Origin: Neckera pumila
Lineage: Eukaryota; Streptophyta; Bryopsida; Hypnales; Neckeraceae
DNA length: 64,000 nt
Direction of reading: 5' to 3'
Assembly: GCA_963969595.1 (NCBI GenBank)
Contig: OZ018414.1
Coordinates: 24,287,660-24,351,659, forward strand
The notes beneath the pieces were generated by a model that ran no database searches, had not been told where the DNA came from, and saw nothing but the letters and a program-made list of their open reading frames with translations. This document shows, piece by piece, positions 59,454 to 64,000 of the stretch. The number at the start of each line of letters is the position of its first letter. Within the stretch, counting starts at the first letter, position 1. Made by a program: the position numbers and the translations under genes.

Positions 59454-60233
59454 CCCGTTTCGAGGTCATCAATCCACATGTTTTGGCCCTTAATTTGAGT
59501 CAAATAATGGCCTCATTTTACTAATCTTACTAATAAAAGTCAAGCCCTATTTCCATGTCCAAAATGGCCTACAACCATCATTTACAATGTTCAAACTTGA
59601 TAGAAAGCTTGCAATTCTAGCACACAAAAATTTCCTTCAAAACAATCAAAAATGAATTTTTGAGACTATGTAGATGTCAAATTCTCCTATATTTACACCT
59701 ATGTGCCTAGAATGATCTTTTCTAAGTAAATTAACTAAGATGAAAGAAATTCCTATGGAAGCTAAAATAACCTCATAAAGCTATCAAGTGAAGTTTACAT
59801 TGTTCTTAAAGAATGCCTTTCATATTAGGCTGAAGCCACAAAGCAAACGCTTTTCACTCCATCTTGTTTGAGATTCAACTTAGAAATGATGAGTTTCAAA
59901 ACATAAACATAGAACATGTGGGCTTTGGGGGCTCAAATGAGGTGTAGAAGATACAGTCAAGGCCCAAAGTCAAATCTCCAAAGTCTAAAAGTCCTCCACA
60001 AGCCTCTTCTGCACTCTAGGTCTTCTAAACTAACTTCTCTCCTCTACATACCTGTAGTTGACGGCAAACAATCCCCTCACGTGCTACACATAAAACCTCC
60101 ATTGCTTGGAGGCTCGCCAAAAAATATGAATATGCAAAACCATCCAAAAATCAAAACAATAAAAGAGACTCAAAAGCTTTTACAATGGCTCTTAGTTGGA
60201 TTTCACAACCCTATTGCAATTGCTTAGGATACT
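59454..60233. other. no gene seen
   Basis: AT-rich flank of the copia element. A 103-codon frame at 59916-60227 has no recognisable features. Confidence 0.35.
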
Positions 60234-60653
60234 GCAAAACAAGCAATTAAGATTTAGTGGACCTTGCTTGGACTTCAAGTCCTTTGACTTGATTGTTATA
60301 TAACTCCAGTTGTACTTAGCTCAAGTCATGGTGGTAGGAAGAGCTTGTGCCCTAATCCTAGCAAAAGCTTCATTAAATCACATTTTGCCTATTCTGCTTA
60401 TTATTGAGAAAAAGAACACCAAGCCTGATATATTTCAATGAAAGAAAAACATAAACAAATAAGAGAAAGGGGTTTCAAACCCAAGCTAGGGGCTTCCTCT
60501 TTATAGCCCTATTGGTTTGCTACAAACAACTCAAACCTCCTATAAATAGTAGTAGAACCTCTTATAAATAATACTAATGTATTACTTATGTTCATCAACA
60601 CATATTAGGACCTCCTATAAATAGTACTAATGTATTACTCATGTTCTTCAACA
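60234..60653 (-). repeat. 3' LTR of the Ty1-copia element (inner edge firm, outer edge approximate)
   Basis: On the minus strand the LTR starts TGTTGAAGAACATGAG at 60653, directly after a polypurine tract. It contains an internal ~60-bp duplication (GTAATACATTAGTA followed by CTATTTATAGGAGG-type words, twice) and a TATA word (CTATAAAGAGG, around 60496-60506). Its outer end, expected to finish in CA, cannot be fixed because the 5' LTR is outside the window. Confidence 0.7.
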
Positions 60654-63600
60654 CTCCCACTTTGTTTGTTGCCAAACAATCTTAAACCCATTTTCATTCG
60701 AAGAACTTCATGTTGAGGCTTTGCAAGTGCCTTTGTGAGCACATCAGCCACCATGAGCTTTGTAGGAACATATTTCATTTCAATCACATTACTTTCAACC
60801 TTCTCACGAATGAAATGATGTTGAATGTTAATGTGTTTGCTACGAGAGTGATGAGTTGGATTCTTCATCAATGCAATGGCACCTTGATTGTCAAACATGT
60901 TAGGTGTGCTCTTCTCATGCTCAAATCCAACATCACTCATGAGTTGCCTTAGCCATATTGCCTCCCTTGTACATTGACTAATGGCCATGTACTCCGCCTT
61001 AGTAGTAGACAATGCAATGATAGATTGTTTCTTGGAATTCCACAAGATTGCACCATCTTCAAGCATAAACACATAGCTCGTTGTCGACCTCCTATCACTT
61101 GCATCTCCGGCCCAATCTGCATCACAATAGCCCCTCAATGCACGGCTCTTACCTCCAAGAACCAATTTGGCCTCCAATATACCTTGGAGGTACCGCATGA
61201 TTCTTTTGACCGCTGTCCAATGCATTGGACCACTTTTAGCCATATGTTGGCTCACCACACTCATAGGAAATGCTAGGTCAACCCTTGTGGCCACCATCAA
61301 GCTCCCCACCACATCAAGCTCCCCACCGCTTCTTTGTATGGCACATCTTGCATTTCAGCCTTCACATCTTCATACTCTTCATCTGTGAGCTTCACCATCT
61401 TAGACTTCACATCAAGAGGTATGCTAATGGCTTTGCAACCCTCCATGTTGAAGCGCTTCAATACATCCCCAATATACTTGAGATGTTCACGACCTTCTTG
61501 AACAAAGCCTTTTGGGTTGGTCCATATAGATGACCACATCAAGGTTTAGATTGAGAAAGGCTATGATGACATCCATTTGGTGCATCTCCAAATCCATAGT
61601 TGCCCCTTTGGCTATAAGTGAAGCATACTCTTCTTACATGGCTTGCTCTCACTTGCTTGCATCCGTGCTCTTCATAGCATCACTAAAGTTGCATGGATCT
61701 CTTGCATATGCTACATTTGCATGCTTCTCTTGCTCTTAAGTGAAGATGTAGTTTTTCCACCATTCTCCAAGCGGCCTACGCTCCCTTATAGAATACCTTG
61801 GCTCCTTGGAAGCATCTTCCTCTTCATCTTCACTTGGTGCCAACCTCGGAGATGGATTTGTCTTTTCCTTTGGTGTGGGTGGTATCTCATTGTGGTCTTC
61901 ATTAGCCTTAGGCAAAGCTTCTATGCTTGAAGATTTGTCCACCTCAAGCATCGCTTCATCATCGCTCCCACTTAGACACATCTCTAAAGCATCGCTTACC
62001 TCTTGCTTGTCTTCCACAAAAGTGACATAATGACTTTTGATGATCTTCTTTGTCTCCAAGCACATCAACCTGTAAACCTTGGAACCCTCACAATAGCCCA
62101 GAAGCAAGCACTTGATGCCCTTTGCATCAAGCTTGGAGCGCTTGGGACTCAAGTCCAACGCATATGCAATGCATCCAAAGATGTGCATGTGTCCAATGTT
62201 AGGCCTTTTTCCACTCCATGCTTCTTGTGGTGTCCAATATTAGGCCTTTTCTCATTCCATGCTTCTTGTGGTGTCATAGAAACTACCGCACTAGAAGGGC
62301 ATCTATTGCGTGTGTAGGCCACATTCGATACGGCCTTTGCCTAAAGATCATACGTGAGGCCTTGGATATGCAACATGGTATGAGCCATGTCCACAAGTGT
62401 CCGGTTGGCATGTTCCGCCACACCATTTTGTTGTAGAGTATAAAGAACTGAAGTTTAGTGTTGAATGCCATGCTCTCTCATAAAGGCCTCAAAGGCCTTG
62501 GACATGTACTCCCTTCTATTATTTGATCTCAACACCTTCACCTTGTGCGCCAATTTGTTCTCCACATGTGCCTTCCATGCCTTAAACCGCTCAAACATAT
62601 CACTCTTGTATTTGTGCATGAACACCCATATCTTCCTTGAAAAATCATCAATGAAGGTTAAAAAATACCTTGCACCACCTATGGAAGTGGTCTTCATAGA
62701 GCCGCACACATCCGAGTGCACAATCTCCAACACCTTGGTTGCTCTTATCCTTCTATGGGATGGAAATGGTTGTCTTGCTTGCTTGCCTTGAATGCAAGCC
62801 TTGCACTTCAAATCAAAAGAGCCTTTCATCCCTTGCATGCCTCCCACCATACTTTGAACACTCTTCACACTCTTTTCATTGAGGTGGCCCAATCTCTTGT
62901 GCCAAAGCTTTAAAGATTGTTGGTGAAGTGCTCCTTATGTCAAATACGCCATGCTTGTACCATTCACCGATTTGAACCTCAATTCATACAAGTTGCCCTT
63001 TCTTGGTGCCATCACAATCATTTCTCCATTGGGTGCACCCAAAACACAACCTTGGTTGTTGAATTGCATCTTCAAATCTTGTGACACTAACTTGCTCACT
63101 GACAACAAATTAGCATGCAACTTGGGCACATGTAAAGTATCTTGGATGCCAATTCTCTTTAATTGGCCCTTCACCTCCACCTCCACCTCAATGCATCTTA
63201 TGCCAATTGCATCCACCACGCCATTGTCACCCAAATACACCTTGCGATTGTTAATAGGCTCACGTGTGAGAAATGCTTGCCTATATGGAGTCATATGTTG
63301 CGTTGCACCGGAGTCAATAGTCCACTTGAACATATCAGTGTTGTCATATCCATCAATGGTCGCAAACGCAAAATCTTTCTCCACCTCCTTCACATTAGCC
63401 TTGTTTGCACTCTCCTTCTTGGGCAACCTACAAAACCTTGCAAGGTGGCCAAGCTTATCACAATTGTAACATGTGTGTGTTTCTTTGCGTGGTTGTAAGC
63501 TCCCACTTGGCCATATCTTGAGTAGAGTGCAGCACCTCCTTTATGAGGCTCATTCTCCTTCCTCTTGGACACCTCATGCATCAATCTTGCCGTGATGAAG

Positions 63601-64000
63601 TCAATAGTGAGCTCCGCCATAGGTCTTGTCTCCAATGCCGTGATGAGATACTCATACAAATGTGGCAAGTTTTCAAACAAAGTCATGACAATATCTCCAT
63701 CTGTGACGGGCACATCCAAACAAGCTAGTTGGTCCGCAAGTGCCTTTACCTTATTGATGTGGTCAAGCATGTCCTCGTCTTTTTGCATTGTGCACTTGAA
63801 GAACTTGCACCAAATGAAGAGCATGTTGGACAAGCTCTTTGTCTCGTGGATGTTGCAAAGCACCTTCCATGCCTCCGTTGGTCCCTTGCATGCTTGAACA
63901 TGTGCAAGTTGTCTATCCACAAAGTTGCAAGCAATCACGGAAAAAGCCTTTTTTACCTTCCTCTCATTGGCCTTCTTGACTTTGGCATCCGCATCAATTG
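60635..64000 (-). pseudogene. Ty1-copia gag-pol polyprotein, defective, 5' end outside window
   Basis: Read on the minus strand from the window edge: gag of the UBN2 type (to ~63.49 kb), a CCHC knuckle (CYNCDKLGHLARFC, one frame away from gag), aspartic protease (WTIDSGATQHM), GAG-pre-integrase (LWHKRLGHLN), integrase core (HSDVCG, FIDDFSR), a linker, remnants of reverse transcriptase (LEMHQMDVIIAFLN), and RNase H (CDADWAGD, STTKAEYMA). Lesions: frame change near 63485; TAA at 62935-62937; stops after GIQH (~62456) and after LTYDL (~62338); a ~45-bp tandem duplication at ~62190-62277; stops at ~61.65 kb; and two internal deletions that remove the RT fingers and the YVDD palm. The integrase second Asp is Asn (LRSNNRREY for the usual LRSDNGGEY). 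It cannot be autonomous. Confidence 0.95.
60654..60665 (-). other. polypurine tract of the copia element
   Basis: Minus strand ACAAAGTGGGAG abuts TGTTGAAG of the LTR, the usual copia arrangement priming plus-strand DNA synthesis. Confidence 0.85.

Overview
The window is nuclear DNA of a land plant. Two intron-rich genes with plant-type orthologues, the nucleoporin NUP62 and the WD40 protein MSI4/FVE, sit in AT-rich DNA packed with transposons. There are CCCTAAA telomere-type motifs upstream of one gene and in an intron of the other, and a plant Ty1-copia element at the right edge. The exact lineage cannot be fixed from sequence alone. A piggyBac element in a land plant is unusual and may point away from the well-studied flowering plants, but that is inference.

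Layout. 1-2.8 kb: three compact plus-strand reading frames, an acidic protein tail, an FCP1/NIF-type HAD-fold protein whose motif I is DLNGV, and a Ser/Pro-rich basic protein. 2.8-13.3 kb: mostly non-coding, with a 93-bp tandem repeat, a decayed coiled-coil reading frame (8.2-9.4 kb) and a foldback element (11.9-12.5 kb). 13.86-19.76 kb: NUP62, 11 coding exons, 675 codons. 20-27.5 kb: transposon derivatives and foldback repeats, no convincing gene. 27.56-34.98 kb: a 7.4-kb piggyBac element bounded by TTAA, with a broken transposase on the minus strand. 35.05-39.97 kb: MSI4/FVE on the minus strand, 15 recognised coding exons. 40.7-58 kb: a transposon graveyard containing seven further copies of a ~0.9-kb non-autonomous piggyBac-type family, a ~7-kb inverted repeat, and several small CACTA-type MITEs with 3-bp target duplications. 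60.2-64 kb: the 3' part of a defective minus-strand Ty1-copia element with its 3' LTR.

The main discovery candidate is the piggyBac system. One large transposase-bearing element and eight ~0.9-kb relatives (seven essentially full length, one truncated) share CCCCTAAA-type ends. The large element and three of the relatives have TTAA on both sides. The large element also shares subterminal sequence with the small ones. Its right end lies only 74 bp from the MSI4/FVE stop codon, so that gene's polyadenylation signal may come from the transposon.

The two host genes act in basic nuclear functions: NUP62 in the central channel of the nuclear pore, MSI4/FVE as a histone-binding chromatin adaptor. 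No functional link between them is implied. I noticed no tRNA, rRNA or CRISPR array.
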